A stretch of 64,000 nt of DNA from Aradus depressus (GCA_963662175.1 OY759222.1:19602222-19666221), one strand, 5' to 3'; shown: positions 11,046 through 22,202, numbered from the stretch's first letter. The notes: a model not told the origin generated them from the letters alone. Numbers and translations: made by a program.

Positions 11046-11645
11046 TCTATCAAAATTGTCTTTTAATTCCTTTTTATTATTTATTTATTTTTTTCTCTGA
11101 TATATGCTCACATGTCCAAATAATTAAGGGAAAGGAATCTCGAGGACCTACCACTGGGCGGCCTTCTTCTCACACGCCATTCACGTCATCATATCAATAT
11201 GTATCATCATAGATACACCCAGCAACAGTTTGTATATTGAAAAGTAAATACAAAAAAAAAGAAGTTAAAAGACTTTAGAAGTCTTCAAACCTTGATATAC
11301 TATGGAAATAAGTATGGAATATGTATATTAAATGATCTTACTTGGAGTTACTAACTCGACCAGATAACGTTACTAACCTGCCTAAAGTTACTATTAACCG
11401 GGCATCTCCGGCTAACCAGCATGAGAATTAAAACATCATTTGTACGAAATGGATTCGATGGAATGATGTATTTTGAAAAAACCACACCTGTGGAGCTGAT
11501 ATTGGTATACCCCCTCCAAGTTAACATTTAAATGCCACTTTTATTATTAAATGCCAACCAAGAAAGCAATATATGGTTCAAATCCTACGTGTATTTCTAT
11601 CGTAAATTGAAGAAGATGAGGCAGAGATAGAGTAATTGATCCCAC
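11046..11645. other. Anonymous sequence
   Basis: Nothing recognised. A small cluster of GTTACTAAC motifs occurs near 11345-11400. Confidence 0.4.
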
Positions 11646-12200
11646 CCTAATAATAATAATAAATTTATTTCCGTTAAACCAATACATGGTAATAGGATAC
11701 TTCAAAAGAATTTATACATTAAGATAACTTATAAATTAGGTTTATAACTATTTGAGACTAACACACTTTATTAGAAAAAGTAAAATGAAATGAATAAAAA
11801 CTGAATAAATAAATACTTCAAAATATATGAGTACAAAAAATATTAATATTAATACATAGATACATTTATAATAAGTAGGTACATTTTTCAATTTAATAAA
11901 AATTAAGATAACTATTTTCTAAAACTCTTCCGGAAGTGTCTTTATCGCAAGGATGTTCTTACGTTCCTTCATCACGTCCCAATGTGCGAGATATAGAAAA
12001 GAAAAAGAAAACAATGTTACAACAAATATGAAAAAAAAAATAAGGCCTAGAAGGCCGTTCTCCAGGCGACTGGATAAGCGAAGGACCAACCCCACAAGAA
12101 ATTTGTCAATAAGGGGTTCATTTGATCTCAGGGTTGGTAAGGACATTTTGACAGAAATTTCGGTTTTTCATCGTTTGATTAGTTTTATTTTCAGGGGAAC
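11646..12200 (-). mobile_element. Element T, 3' end copy
   Basis: On the minus strand this runs to TTAACGGAAATAAATTTATT and (TTA)n at its 3' end. Upstream, 11935-12000 reads GACGTGATGAAGGAACGTAA, homologous to the intact motif at 22562 in the other copy. The overlapping 75- and 112-codon frames are not protein-like. Confidence 0.6.
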
Positions 12201-12510
12201 TTACATAATAATCAACAATTCTAAATTTAGTATTCAATGGAATATCATGTTTTCCAACAGCCTAAATCTAAAAATGAAAATAAATAAATAAAAAATCCAT
12301 GTATGCATGTGAACGCAATAACTACAATGAAAATATCAACATAAAATTTTATATGTGCTTCCAGAACCCCATAAGGATGCCATCAATTGATTTTCTGCCA
12401 AAAGTTCCAAAAATCCTCTAATAACAGCCGATAGAATGAATGTATCCACACGATATGTTATATAAGTAATTAGATTTATCAGTCCAACATAATTTTTTTA
12501 TTTATACCAC

Positions 12511-12539
12511 AACTAGTTTCGGCAATTTGCCATCTTCAG
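12511..12539 (-). ncRNA. Hammerhead ribozyme-like motif
   Basis: The minus strand reads CTGAAGA, stem II GGCAA-AT-TGCC, GAA, then the palindrome ACTAGT and T. These match the hammerhead core CUGANGA / stem II / GAA / A...U / H, with stem III reduced to a self-complementary 6-mer. It is about 300 bp downstream of the endonuclease remnant and 50 bp from the PLE end, the position expected for PLE hammerheads. Activity is untested. Confidence 0.65.
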
Positions 12540-12849
12540 GTGGTGAATCTGAACATACATAGACCAAAAATTAGATTAGAATTTACGAGCTTTTACAGTT
12601 CATGTCAATTATTAACTAATAAATAAATAAGTTAAAAATAAAATATAACAATTTAAAAATACGTAACAATTACCAAAAGTACAATAAGTTAGAATATTTG
12701 AATTAAAAAGAGTAGTACAATAAATTAAAATATTCTGAATTAAAATACCTTTCTAGAGAAGAGGTCAAGGGACACGTTGGATTATCAGGGACCAGCTGGA
12801 CACTGACTGGAAGACTCCCACTCCCCAAAACAAAGCTCAGGAAGGGGGG

Positions 12850-13155
12850 GGGGGGGGGGGGGGGTTTCAAATTGAGTTATCCTATTTAAGCAGAAGTCTT
12901 TTTTTGTTTTTAGACATTTCTTAATTTCTAATTTTTCGAACCAGTCGAGTGTGGGACCTTTATCTACGAAATGTAAAAATTCCACATTTTTGTCGGCCAA
13001 AAACCTGTGACCTGTGGCTATCTGGTGGTCTTTGAAGTCGGAAACTCTACTAGACCTGGGTAAATGTTCCCCTATTCTTGTAGAAATCTTTCTACCTGAC
13101 TGGCCGACGTAGGCAGCCCCACATTCGCAGGTAATTCGGTAGACACCACTTCTAT
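12850..13155 (-). pseudogene. GIY-YIG endonuclease C-terminus of a PLE
   Basis: Conceptual minus-strand reading: GVYRITCECGAAYVGQSGRK, then ISTRIGEHLPRSS, HQIATGH and NVEFLHFVDKGPTLDWFEKL. This shows the diverged GVY...AYVGQ[ST]GR core of the GIY-YIG nuclease, the arginine in TRIxEH and the C-terminal glutamate helix (FEKLEI). The nuclease nicks target DNA for PLE insertion. The frame continues into a proline run made by the homopolymer at about 12847-12865 and has no upstream RT, so it is a dead fragment. Confidence 0.8.
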
Positions 13156-13599
13156 CTGGATACGATATGTTTATATGTGTGACTTGAACTCCATATCGAT
13201 CTTGAACAACATATATCGATTTTAATCCAAATTAGCCAAAGGGGAGATTGATTAGGGGAGAGCCTTAACTCAAAAACTGTAATAACTGCAGCTGTAATGA
13301 ATGTATCGACATAAAATTTCATATTTAAAGTCAAAAACAAATGAGGACATAACCTGACAAATTTCATCAATATCTGACGAAGAAAAGGGGGGTTCAGGGG
13401 AGGGGGCTCAATTCAAAAATCTTAATAACAGCCGGCATAATGAATTTAGGGACACATAATTTAGTAGGAGGATTTAGAAGCCTTTATGTAAGTCAACTGT
13501 TGAATATTAGCGCACACGGTTTTGTTGGGTAGCGAAAAGTTAATACATTAATTCGTTCTGGGGTAGTATATATCCTGTGATTCACAAATGACTTTTTGT

Positions 13600-13984
13600 T
13601 TGGGGTTGGATAGTAGAGAGCAATATTTAATAACAGGGGTACCACAGGTCCAGCTGACGTAAAAAGTTGTTATCTTTGTTCATCTGAGGGGAAAATTCTA
13701 TGAGGTCTACAGTTATGATGGCCGACCTCATGGCCGCCATATCAGAAGAGAGGGAAAAACATACAGTACTCAGTCTAGGCCCTGTCGCAATCTCATGGAA
13801 AAGTGGCTTAGCTTCACATTTATTTTATAATGGTAATTTCTCTGTTAATTTGATCCAATAAAAATACAAAATTATAGAAAGACGTGCCTTTCTGGTAGAG
13901 TCCATACTGGAGTTAAAAACGGATGACAACCTGTAGAGCTCTTTTTGCCCGAGTTGGAATACATAATGATGTTAAAACAATACA
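13600..13984. other. Anonymous sequence
   Basis: No family recognised and no coding signal. Confidence 0.4.
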
Positions 13985-14529
13985 AAAAGTGTTCGGTGAA
14001 TCACCGGCTATGTACTTCCCCGGCACGAATTACTCAATTATATTTTTGCTTTCCCTCCAAAGCCAATCGATAGTATGGGCTTTAAATTAATAGTTGACTT
14101 ACATATGGTCTTCTGAATGCTCATACTAAATTTTGTATCGACATTTTCATTACAACAGCATTTATTTGAGTTTTTTTTGTGTTAAAGAAAAGAATTCCCC
14201 TATATAATGGGGTATATATCGATACAAAATTTTTTTAGCCTGAGGTTTTACAACCAGGTTTTACGGCTGAAATGCTTTCGCGTTTTTGTAAAAACGCCAA
14301 CATAATCAGCCTAATTGATCTAGACTCGTTTTTTCAATAAAAATATGGTGTTTTGTAAAAAGACTAGGTTTTATACAATAAGGCTAATTCCACAATTGTC
14401 CTGCGACATATAAATTTTATCAGGAGTTATCATGTTTACAGATATGCACTCAAACAGAAACATTTTTGTAATGGGGGTTCGTAAAACATGAAATCCCGAT
14501 GAATAATCAACATCGAATTTCTGACAGAT
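13985..14529 (+). repeat. Rep-R copy, truncated by an inverted repeat
   Basis: Forward head (CGGTGAATCACCGGCTATGT, ACTTCCCCGGC), body modules, a divergent middle, and a tail that stops at CATCGAATTTCTGACAGAT where the arm of the large inverted repeat begins. Confidence 0.7.
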
Positions 14530-16189
14530 GAACTTGTTAGAATTGCACGCTGTTGTCACTCGTAGGTGAAGCCCGGGCATGTCTCAAAATAACTAAGTAT
14601 CTAACTTATATAATATTGTTATTAATATATATCAATAATAATAATTGCTAAAAATATCGATCAATAAATATTGTATTTGTTGTTATATTGTCACAACAAA
14701 TAATATAATGTTCTACCCATTTCAGGAGAAACCGAACAGCTTATTTCATTTTTTAATGACAAACATAATCTACAAATGAATACGAATCGAAGCATTTCAA
14801 CAACAAATTCGAAAACTAACATCGACGCTGTATTCTCGCGGTATTTAGAGACACTACAATCACAGTTGTATATATCTTATTTTAGCTATCACAAACCTAT
14901 AATTTCATAAATTGAAGAACAATAAATTTGAAAGTTTAATTCCTCATTACTACTTTTCTTATTTTAACAAATAACAAATTTTAATCAAAATCAGTGCACG
15001 ACAGCAAATTTTTGAAACTAAAGCAGATGTTTACACATCGAGTACCGCGTCACTCAAACTTTTTTTTTTTTTAATTTTCGTAGTCAGGGCGTAGGAAAAC
15101 ATGAAATGCATGTATAGCTGGATCAGTAACAATATTTATGAAGTTCTGTCAGGTAAGAAGAGTGGGATGTGACGTCATTCACTCATCATCGAATAGGGAT
15201 CATTGTTATAACATTTGTTACCTGTACGTTTTCACAATGGATCTGATTGGTGAATGATGTGGATTGAACGTGACGTCTTGACTGACAGCCTCTTGAGAAA
15301 CAGACCATCTAACATTCTCAATGAAACACCGAGTTCCTTCTCCTTATCATGGCCACCCCTATTTCAGGCCCACCCCCTCACAAGCAAACTTCCCTCTGAT
15401 AACAAATAGTCAATAGACTTTCCTCTTTTCGATTTTGGTTATTTTCACTCCTAATAATATTTTATTTAAACGATATTTCTGGAATTCTCTTTCTCTTTCT
15501 GTTCTGTCAGTCTTCAACTTTTCAACCCAGCTTTACGAAGTAAAGGGGAAGTTATGTAATTAGTCAGAAATTCAATAGTGGGTTTTCATTAAAATTTCTT
15601 GTTTTCCTACGCCCTGATTACAAAAATTAAAAAAAAAAAGTGTGGTGTGTGAGTGACGCAGTACTCAGGGGAATTGATGTGTAAACATCTGCTTTAGTTT
15701 CAATTTTGATTAAAATTGGTTTCTTATTTGTTACAATAAGAAAAGTAGCATGAGGAATTAAACTTTCAAATTTATTGTTCTTCAATTTTTTTTATACATT
15801 AAATTATATGTTTGTGATAGCTAAAATAAGATATATACAATTGTGATTGTAGTGTCTTTAAATACCGCGAGAATACAGCGTAGATGATAGTTTTCGAATT
15901 TGTTGTATAAAAGCTTCGATTCGTACTCATTTGTAGATTAAGTTTGTCACTAAAAAATTCAATAAGCTGTTTGTTAGCTCCTGAAATGGGTAAAAATATT
16001 TTATTTAAACATTATTTGTTGTGACAGTATGACGAAAAATATAATATTTATTGATCGATATTTTCAGCAGTTATTATTATTAATATATACATTAGTAACA
16101 ATATTATATAAGTTAGATACTTAGTTATTTTCACACATGCCCGGGCTTCACCTACGAGTGACAACAGCGTGCTAAATTCTAACAAGTTC
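14530..16189. mobile_element. Large foldback element, arms of about 580 bp
   Basis: The left arm 14530-15107 and right arm 15594-16189 are reverse complements along nearly their whole length, from outer GAACTTGTTAGAATT to inner GTAGGAAAACATGAAAT, with small indels. The 486-bp spacer holds CCCACCCCCTC-rich sequence and a Rep-R fragment (15535-15605). Both arms contain CGTAGGTGAAGCCCGGGCAT, related to the SINE-A end. No transposase is visible. Confidence 0.85.
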
Positions 16190-16439
16190 GACATCATCAC
16201 TTAAAGCCCGGGCCGAAGGACGACGTGCTCAAGTTTATTCTTCACTTTAATAAGCAAGTAAAAATTAAAATAAATCCTGAAATAACTGTGCATACTAACC
16301 TGGAATACTGTCTCGTTTTACAAATTGTTGGTTGCAGGGTTGATGTGTCGGCCTAGAATCCTCACTTGACCTCAAGGTAATTCTTCATGAATAGCTTCTG
16401 TGCCATCGGGCGGTCATTAAAAAGTTGACTGACCAGGAA

Positions 16440-16714
16440 ACACATCCAGTTCTGGAGAAGGGCCCCTAAGCAAAGACATTCAAAGCTCTTGTTTGTGGAA
16501 CCCTCTGAGCAGAATGGATCTTAGATCTATAACAGAGCTGATCACAGGACACTGTCATATGATCAAACACCTGCACAATATGGGCATCGCTAGAAGCCCT
16601 CTGTGCAGGAAATGTGGCGAGGAAAATGAGACTCCGGTTCATATTCTATACCAGTGTAAAACTCTAGAAAACAAGAGGTTTTACTGGTTTATTAATGATG
16701 CAGGACTGCTATAA
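16440..16714 (+). pseudogene. LINE ORF2 C-terminus (post-RNase H zinc knuckle)
   Basis: The 73-codon plus frame reads LSRMDLRSITELITGHCHMI, then HLHNMGIARSPLCRKCGEEN and ETPVHILYQCKTLENKRF. LxTGHCxxxxHLxxMGI followed by CxxC...ETxxHxLxxC is the signature C-terminus of RNase H-bearing arthropod LINEs. Upstream sequence is related in another frame, so the copy is 5'-truncated and frameshifted. A related copy lies on the minus strand at 61560-62290. Confidence 0.82.
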
Positions 16715-16732
16715 GAATCAACGCACTCAGGG

Positions 16733-17166
16733 CACACAGTAGTTATATTCTAGCTGCGGTGAAACCTTGAGACCTGAGGAAGTCTCCCCTTGATTCAAGA
16801 GTCAAGTCTGGTCAGGAACGTGCTGCGCCTGGCACATAGTAGGTCTATTCTAGCTGCGGTGAAACCTTGAGCTCTCGAGACCTGAGGAAGTCTCCCCTTG
16901 ACTCAGAAGTCAAGTCTTGTCAGGAACGTGCTGCGCCTGGCACATAGTAGGTTTATTCTAGCTGCGGTGAAACCTTGAGCTCTCGAGACCTGAGGAAGTC
17001 ACCCCTTGACTCAGCAGTCAAATCTGGTCAGGAACGTGCTGCGCCTGGCACATAGTAGGTCTATTCTAGCTGCGGTGAAACCTTGAGCTCTCGAGACCTG
17101 AGGAAGTCTCCCCTTGACTCAGCAGTCAAGTCTGGTCAGGAAAGTGCTGCGCCTGGCACATAGAAA
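16733..17166. repeat. 108-bp tandem repeats downstream of the LINE ORF
   Basis: TAGCTGCGGTGAAACCTTGA recurs at 16751, 16851, 16959 and 17067, giving periods of 100, 108 and 108. The first unit lacks CTCTCGAG. Units end GTGCTGCGCCTGGCACATAG. The array begins about 20 bp after the LINE stop and probably belongs to its 3' UTR. Confidence 0.93.
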
Positions 17167-17169
17167 GTG

Positions 17170-17540
17170 TGATGTGTTTTCTTCCCTGACCTATATCCGG
17201 TCAAGTCGGTTCTGTGGTGCCCTTATCTCAAGTGTTTTTTTTTGAAATTCGAGACTATTGTTCAAATAGTGTTGATGAATGAGTCCATCTAAAGTAATTT
17301 TATAAAAAGCCACTTGTCAGATTGTTATGAAGTAGGCAGACTCGTTATATCTTTAAGGAGGTGTGTTGAGAACAAACAGAAATGTGATACGAACCTGTAT
17401 CCTTTCTCATGGCCACTCAGTCGGACCTATCCAACTATTGGTTTGGGATATGTCCAGTCGGGGACAAGATCCAAATTATATAATACACTTTTTTTAATTA
17501 GCTAAAAATCAGTAGGTGTCCTCAATCGTGTCAATCGAAG
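17170..17540. other. Anonymous sequence
   Basis: Probably the remainder of the LINE 3' UTR. No gene seen. Confidence 0.35.
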
Positions 17541-17710
17541 AGGCTGTCATTATATGGACCTAGTTTAAGTTTCTAATAATACTTTCAGGAGTTATTGTGT
17601 CCACACAGACTTGATATTTTGTTTTAATATTTTTATTTAGGGGGTTAGAAAATATACAATTCCGTTGAAAACTCAAAATCGAATTTCTAACGGATTACAT
17701 AAGTTTTCAT
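17541..17710 (+). repeat. Rep-R tail fragment
   Basis: CAGGAGTTATTGTGTCCACA, then GTTGAAAACTCAAAATCGAA and GGATTACATAAG. Confidence 0.7.
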
Positions 17711-18480
17711 TTACTATTTATAGCAAATTAATAATTCTTCGATTGCATTGAGATCCATGTACTTGGAATGATGTTTGCGTTTTACCCATATTGTAATATT
17801 CTTTTATTTATTTATTTTTTTTTTCTACAGTAGGTATTTCACGACTGTATAAATTGTATATACATCAAGTAAATTTGCTAAAGGAGAAAAATATGGTATT
17901 GTCAAAATGTCAAGAAGGGAGGTGATTTCTAATGTCAAAAACACCCAGGGAGGTGATTTCTCCTAGACATTTAGTTGCACTCATTTATAACTCAATGTCA
18001 CTGCTGCAACTGAGGAGGTCTTTAGGCCATTGGGGCTTAAGGCGTCGTTGAGGAAGTGTGGTAGAATGGAAGGCAGGAACTAGAAGATTTCTGTGTGGAC
18101 TAAGGGAAGTATTGTAATATCTATATTATTTTTACAAATTTTTTTTTTTTTTTTGTTTTAAAGAAGGGAAAAAAAGTAAAATTTATTAATTTTAGAAATA
18201 TTTTTTCCAAATTTAATGAAGAAAGTTCAATCAACCACAAATAACTAGAAATAGAAGGGAAGAAGAACATCTTGAAATGCAAAGAAAGTGAAGGAAGTAA
18301 AGGATCTCAGAGAAAATTCATCAGAACTGAGGAAAAGTTTCTGCTCCTTGTGTTTATCGAAATGTTGTGGTTTGTGGCAATCCAAGACAAGAGCAATTAA
18401 GTAGAAGGACTTTTTACATATGTATTTAAAAATACTAGAAAAATATTTATATTTATAAATATATAGACATATATTGACTT
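17711..18480. other. Anonymous AT-rich DNA
   Basis: Contains a short direct repeat (GGGAGGTGATTTCT near 17918 and 17948) and a poly-T near 18138. No gene or repeat family recognised. Confidence 0.4.
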
Positions 18481-18621
18481 CAAAATTGAATTCTTCCCAT
18501 TTTTTTTTTTCGTTTAATTGTTTTTAAAAATAAAACTGAAAAGGTGATAAATAAAGCTTTTTTTTTTTTTTTTTTTTTAACACTTATATTGTCTAATTCC
18601 ACATACAAATACATAAATGTG

Positions 18622-18647
18622 TACCGGTTTCGGCTCGCCATCGTCAG
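18622..18647 (-). ncRNA. Hammerhead ribozyme-like motif
   Basis: The minus strand reads CTGACGA, stem II GGC-GA-GCC, GAA, the palindrome ACCGGT, A. This satisfies the hammerhead core with a 6-nt self-complementary stem III. It lies downstream of a PLE endonuclease remnant. Confidence 0.65.
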
Positions 18648-18942
18648 CACTAGATTCAACATTAATGGATATATGAGCTAGGATATTTATATTAACTTAA
18701 AGAGTACCTGGGGTAGGAGGGGTCCTCCCTATTTTAAAGGTATTGACCAACTGTGGATATATTTGAATACGAGAAAATAACAAGAAACCAAAATAGAATA
18801 AAATATAAAATTATAAAAAATTCCATGAAATCAATGTAACAAAGATGTACAGCATATAAGTAACTATTACATGTCTGAACAGAAGAAAGAGTATGAAGAA
18901 TAAATTTAATCTAGGTTAATATTGACATAAATACTTGTAAGT

Positions 18943-19130
18943 TGGGGGCTAGAGTGTAGGGCTTTGGTCGCATGGTCTCACCATGGTTTGCGGGTTCGAA
19001 TCCCGTCCGGGAGTGAGTTTTATTTCGTAGATAGAACTCCCTCCCGGGGCCATGGATGTCGTAAATAACTAGGTAACACAATTGTAAGAGTAAATATGCA
19101 TCGTAAATAAGGCCAAAAAAAAAAAAAAAA
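18943..19130 (+). mobile_element. SINE-B
   Basis: Head GGGGGCTAGAGTGTAGGGCT, B box GGTTCGAATCC, GGGGCCATGGATGTCG in the body, ending with a 16-A tail. It separates the PLE endonuclease from its 3' end. Confidence 0.88.
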
Positions 19131-19470
19131 GGTATTAACAGAGGAGATAATTTGAAGTGTGTTTGGTCGTTACAACAATTCCCATTTTTACGAGTTCTAT
19201 TTTCTAGCTGTTCTAGAAAATCTAATTGTCTACCTTTTTCACAGATGTGGAGTTACTTTATTCCGGTTGTTTCGTTGAAAGAGTGACCCATGTCATTAAT
19301 ATGTTTTGTAAATGTGTATTTTTCTCTTTTCTTTACTACTTCAGTTTTTTGTTCTTTGATTCGTTCTCTAAATTTGTGACCCGATTGGCCGGTGTATACC
19401 CAACTGCAGGTTTCACATTTCAGTTGGTAAACATGACTATTGCGAAGATTTCGTAATTTTGTCAAAGGAA
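19131..19470 (-). pseudogene. PLE GIY-YIG endonuclease remnant
   Basis: The 70-codon minus frame reads VYQLKCETCSWVYTGQSGHK, FRERIKEQ and KHINDMGHSF, a GIY-YIG nuclease with the VYTGQSG motif and the catalytic-type arginine in RERIKE. After a frame change it continues as HLCEKGRQLDFLEQLEN, the C-terminal glutamate-containing helix also seen in the PLE at 12850-13155. It ends at the SINE-B insertion. No RT is attached. Confidence 0.8.
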
Positions 19471-19700
19471 ACGAAATTTCTCCAGAGATGACCCTTAATC
19501 CTTTTAATTTTTTATTAACTCAAAAAAGTTCATTAAGCTGAGTGACAGAGGAAGCTTATCAAATGTCCATGATGAAACACTACAGAAGGCTTCTTGGAGA
19601 ATTGATTCACTCCTCATATTATATTGATGATGCTAGGTCAATGTCTCGTAGCTCACACCTTCACTAAATAATAACATTTGTTTGCGTTAGGATGGATAAT

Positions 19701-19820
19701 TATTATGACTCATGCCCGGGCTTTAACTATGAGGTCATAGACCTACTACCAGAGCGCTCTTTCGTCACTGGTGGACATGAGCCCGACTCTAGTATGGGAG
19801 TCCTAAATTTTGTCTATCCA
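19701..19820 (-). mobile_element. SINE-A 3' half
   Basis: ATGACTCATGCCCGGGCTTT, GAGCGCTCTTTCGTCAC, then GAGTCCTAAATTTTG, joined directly to Rep-R. Confidence 0.85.
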
Positions 19821-20185
19821 CACTTCTCTTCTGCTAATTCCGCTGAAAATTAATAAGTATCCTTGTGGAGTTTTGAATTCACATATGAAGTCGATACATT
19901 CATTACTACGGCAGTTATTTGAGTTTTTGTGTTAAGCCTTCCTCCTAAGCCCCCCTTCCCTTCTGTCGATTTGGCTGAAATTTAATAGTTGTTGTCGTTA
20001 AAAGGTTCTGGATTAATATATAAAATTTCTTGTTGATACATTAATCCTATCCTATCATTAATAATTCTATCAGGAGTTATCGTGTTCACATACACTCAGG
20101 TTGGAAAACATTAAATTCCGTTGAAAATTCTGCTTCGAATTTTTTACCGATTACATAACTTTCCTTATATTTAATATATATATAT
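19821..20185 (+). repeat. Rep-R body and tail
   Basis: Two body modules (GATACATTCATTACTACGGC, TTTGAGTTTTTGTGTTAAGC), then CAGGAGTTATCGTGTTCACA and a tail ending in degenerate TTCCTTATATTTAATATA. A short (TA)n follows. Confidence 0.75.
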
Positions 20186-20530
20186 ATAAATAATTATATT
20201 AATATAGATATAAATTATCTGGGGAAGACAATTACCTTGCCTTCGTCATAACAATCTAACAAGTACTTTAAAATATGTGAAATATTCGTGTATTGCCTTT
20301 TAAAGATCAAACCTACTCTCCTGTTTTTTTTGGTGAGGGTGCTTGATGGCCTTGGGCTTCATCTCCAAAATGAACCCAAAGTATATTCATAAATATTATT
20401 TTAAGAGATAGAAAAATTGTATATTCCCCCAGGCTCGTTGGACTTAAACTATCAAGTTTATGTTACCTCAGGATTATCGCTTGGCCAAATATCCGCCTAT
20501 AATTCTTTATATAACGAGGTCTTTAAATTT
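20186..20530. other. Anonymous sequence
   Basis: Nothing recognised. Confidence 0.35.
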
Positions 20531-20785
20531 TTATATCTGGGAGGTGAAAAAACTTTGAGCATGTCGTCCTTCGGATAGGACATTAAGCGGTGATTCCGAA
20601 CCTGTACGATGTCAGGTACTCTAGAGATCCCCATGATAAGTGATTAAACCTGGGTTGGAAAAATATGGGATTCGCACAGTAGAGTCGGGTTCATGTCTGC
20701 CAGAGTGACGAAGAGCGCTCTGGTAGTAGGCGATATGACCTTGTAGTTAAAGCCCTGGGTTGAGTTGCAATAACTAACTAACCTT
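20531..20785 (+). mobile_element. SINE-A, head missing, old subfamily
   Basis: TATCTGGGAGGTGAAAAAAC, GAGCATGTCGTCCTTCGG, GCGCTCTGGTAGTAGGCGAT, tail AATAACTAACTAAC instead of CCTAA units. Confidence 0.85.
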
Positions 20786-20859
20786 TGAAGAATTAGCATT
20801 CACTTTATGTTTTGGGCTCTCCACAACGTCGTCTTCCTTTCAAAATTTTGCAAACAGGT

Positions 20860-21768
20860 TTATAAGTAGTCCTCGGATTTCGTGCAGTAAAAAAATTAAA
20901 AGTCGTGCAATAAAAAGACCTGCAAAAATGTGCAACAAAAAATAAAATCCTGCCATTAACTGTTTTTCTGCGAAAAAAAAAAAAATTGATTCTAATTTGT
21001 AAATTAAATAACTCTTTTTTCAGCATAAAATTGGGTATGAATTAAAAAGGAATCTACAAAATAAAAAGCCTAAAGGAATTTATTTATGCAGTTTATAAAA
21101 AATATTTACTGAAAATACAAGTTTTTTTTTACCTCCGTTTTAGTTACAAAAGCATATGTATGTATAAATTTTTGATTAAAAAAAATACTAGAGATATGTA
21201 AAATAAAAAACAATTCACCACATTACTCGAGGCCGAGAATTTGACTTCAATTAAATTTATGTATATTTTTTACTTAAGCATTTGTTGCGTTAAAATTTAC
21301 TACTAAAAACATTTCAAAATTCTTGTCTGAAACACTGTGCCGCCTGTCGCTAAGTACATATGTGTTTTAGCTGGGGAAACGATCTCTCGACGCTGACGCT
21401 TGTGATGGGGCATTTTTTGTAGCTGCTTACAATGTCAGATTGTAGATCCAATCCAATATCTTCACCATTTATGGCCGCATTGTACTTTTTGAGTTGTTCA
21501 TATCCGGGATTTTTTTCTCAAAACTGTTGTGAATTTGTCGATTAACAAATGTATACATTTTCAAACTAACTTACAAATTAATTTCCTAATTACGACAAAA
21601 TATGCAATTATGTGTAACAAGCAGTAAAAACCTAAAACGTGCAATTTCAAAATAAAATGTATGTATATTAATCAGGATGCCTTAATTCGTGAAAATAAAT
21701 TGTTATTTAATGATTTCAAGCAAGCGAAAAAATATTCAATTGCACGAGAATCCGGGATCTACTTATAA
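20860..21768. mobile_element. Element F, TIR DNA transposon
   Basis: Left end TTATAAGTAGTCCTCGGATT, right end (reverse complement) TTATAAGTAGATCCCGGATT, both followed by a CGTGCA-type stretch. The interior is AT-rich, with CTGTTTTTCTGCGAAAAAAA and AATTTATTTATGCAGTTTAT shared with 33955-34838 and 40682-41215. No full transposase frame. Confidence 0.72.
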
Positions 21769-21912
21769 GGATGGTGCATGTCAAAGTTCATGAAAATCCG
21801 ATGAGCCGTTTAGGCGTGATTTTGGGAAAAACAACTTTAGAAAGTCGGTTTCAACTTTGTTAATATAGATTATAATAGTTAGTTAGTTAGTAGATAGACA
21901 TAATCGTTAGTA
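21769..21912. other. Short Helitron/RTE-like phrase
   Basis: Contains GAAAATCCGATGAGCCGTTT, a phrase common in non-coding parts of insect Helitron- or RTE-like elements. No boundaries seen. Confidence 0.25.
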
Positions 21913-22202
21913 GAGGGTGCCGGTAGCTCAGTGGTATGCGTGCTTGACTTCTGAGCTCAAGATCGTGGGTTCGAAACCCGACCGAGGCCCTTAGTTTATT
22001 TTATCTGGGAGGTAAAATAAACTTAAGCACGCCGTCCTTCGGATGGGACGTTAAGCGATGGTCCCGAGCCTGTACGATGTCAGGTACTCGTTAAAAGACC
22101 CCTACCCTAGGTGAATAAAAATTTAGGATAGGCAAAATTTAGGACTCCCATAGTGGAGTCGGGCTCATGTCCACCAGAGTGACGAAAGAGCGCTCTAGTG
22201 AG
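21913..22202 (+). mobile_element. SINE-A, 5' part of a copy split by element T
   Basis: Head GAGGGTGCCGGTAGCTCAGT, B-box-like GGTTCGAAACCC and body up to AAGAGCGCTCTAG. The missing end resumes at 22936. Confidence 0.9.

Larger units (their letters stand above)
12464..13161 (-). mobile_element. Penelope-like element fragment with target duplications
   Basis: A 5'-truncated insertion in Rep-R, flanked by ACGATATGTTATAT (12450-12463) and ACGATATGTTTATAT (13162-13176). On the minus strand the order is GIY-YIG endonuclease, G/C homopolymer, AT-rich 3' region, hammerhead-like motif, end. The reverse transcriptase is missing. Variable duplications of 10-15 bp and a 3'-terminal repeat bearing a ribozyme motif are known for PLEs. 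Confidence 0.8.
12300..13595 (-). repeat. Rep-R copy split by a PLE fragment
   Basis: Two parts, 12300-12463 and 13162-13595, form one reverse-orientation copy ending at an inverted head (TTCGTTCTGGGG, TGTGATTCAC). The PLE piece 12464-13161 interrupts it. Confidence 0.75.
18481..19500 (-). mobile_element. Second Penelope-like element fragment
   Basis: Minus-strand order: GIY-YIG remnant (19470-19131), SINE-B inserted in the opposite direction (18943-19130), AT-rich 3' region, hammerhead-like motif (18622-18647). Same order as the PLE at 12464-13161. Outer limits are not determined. Confidence 0.65.
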
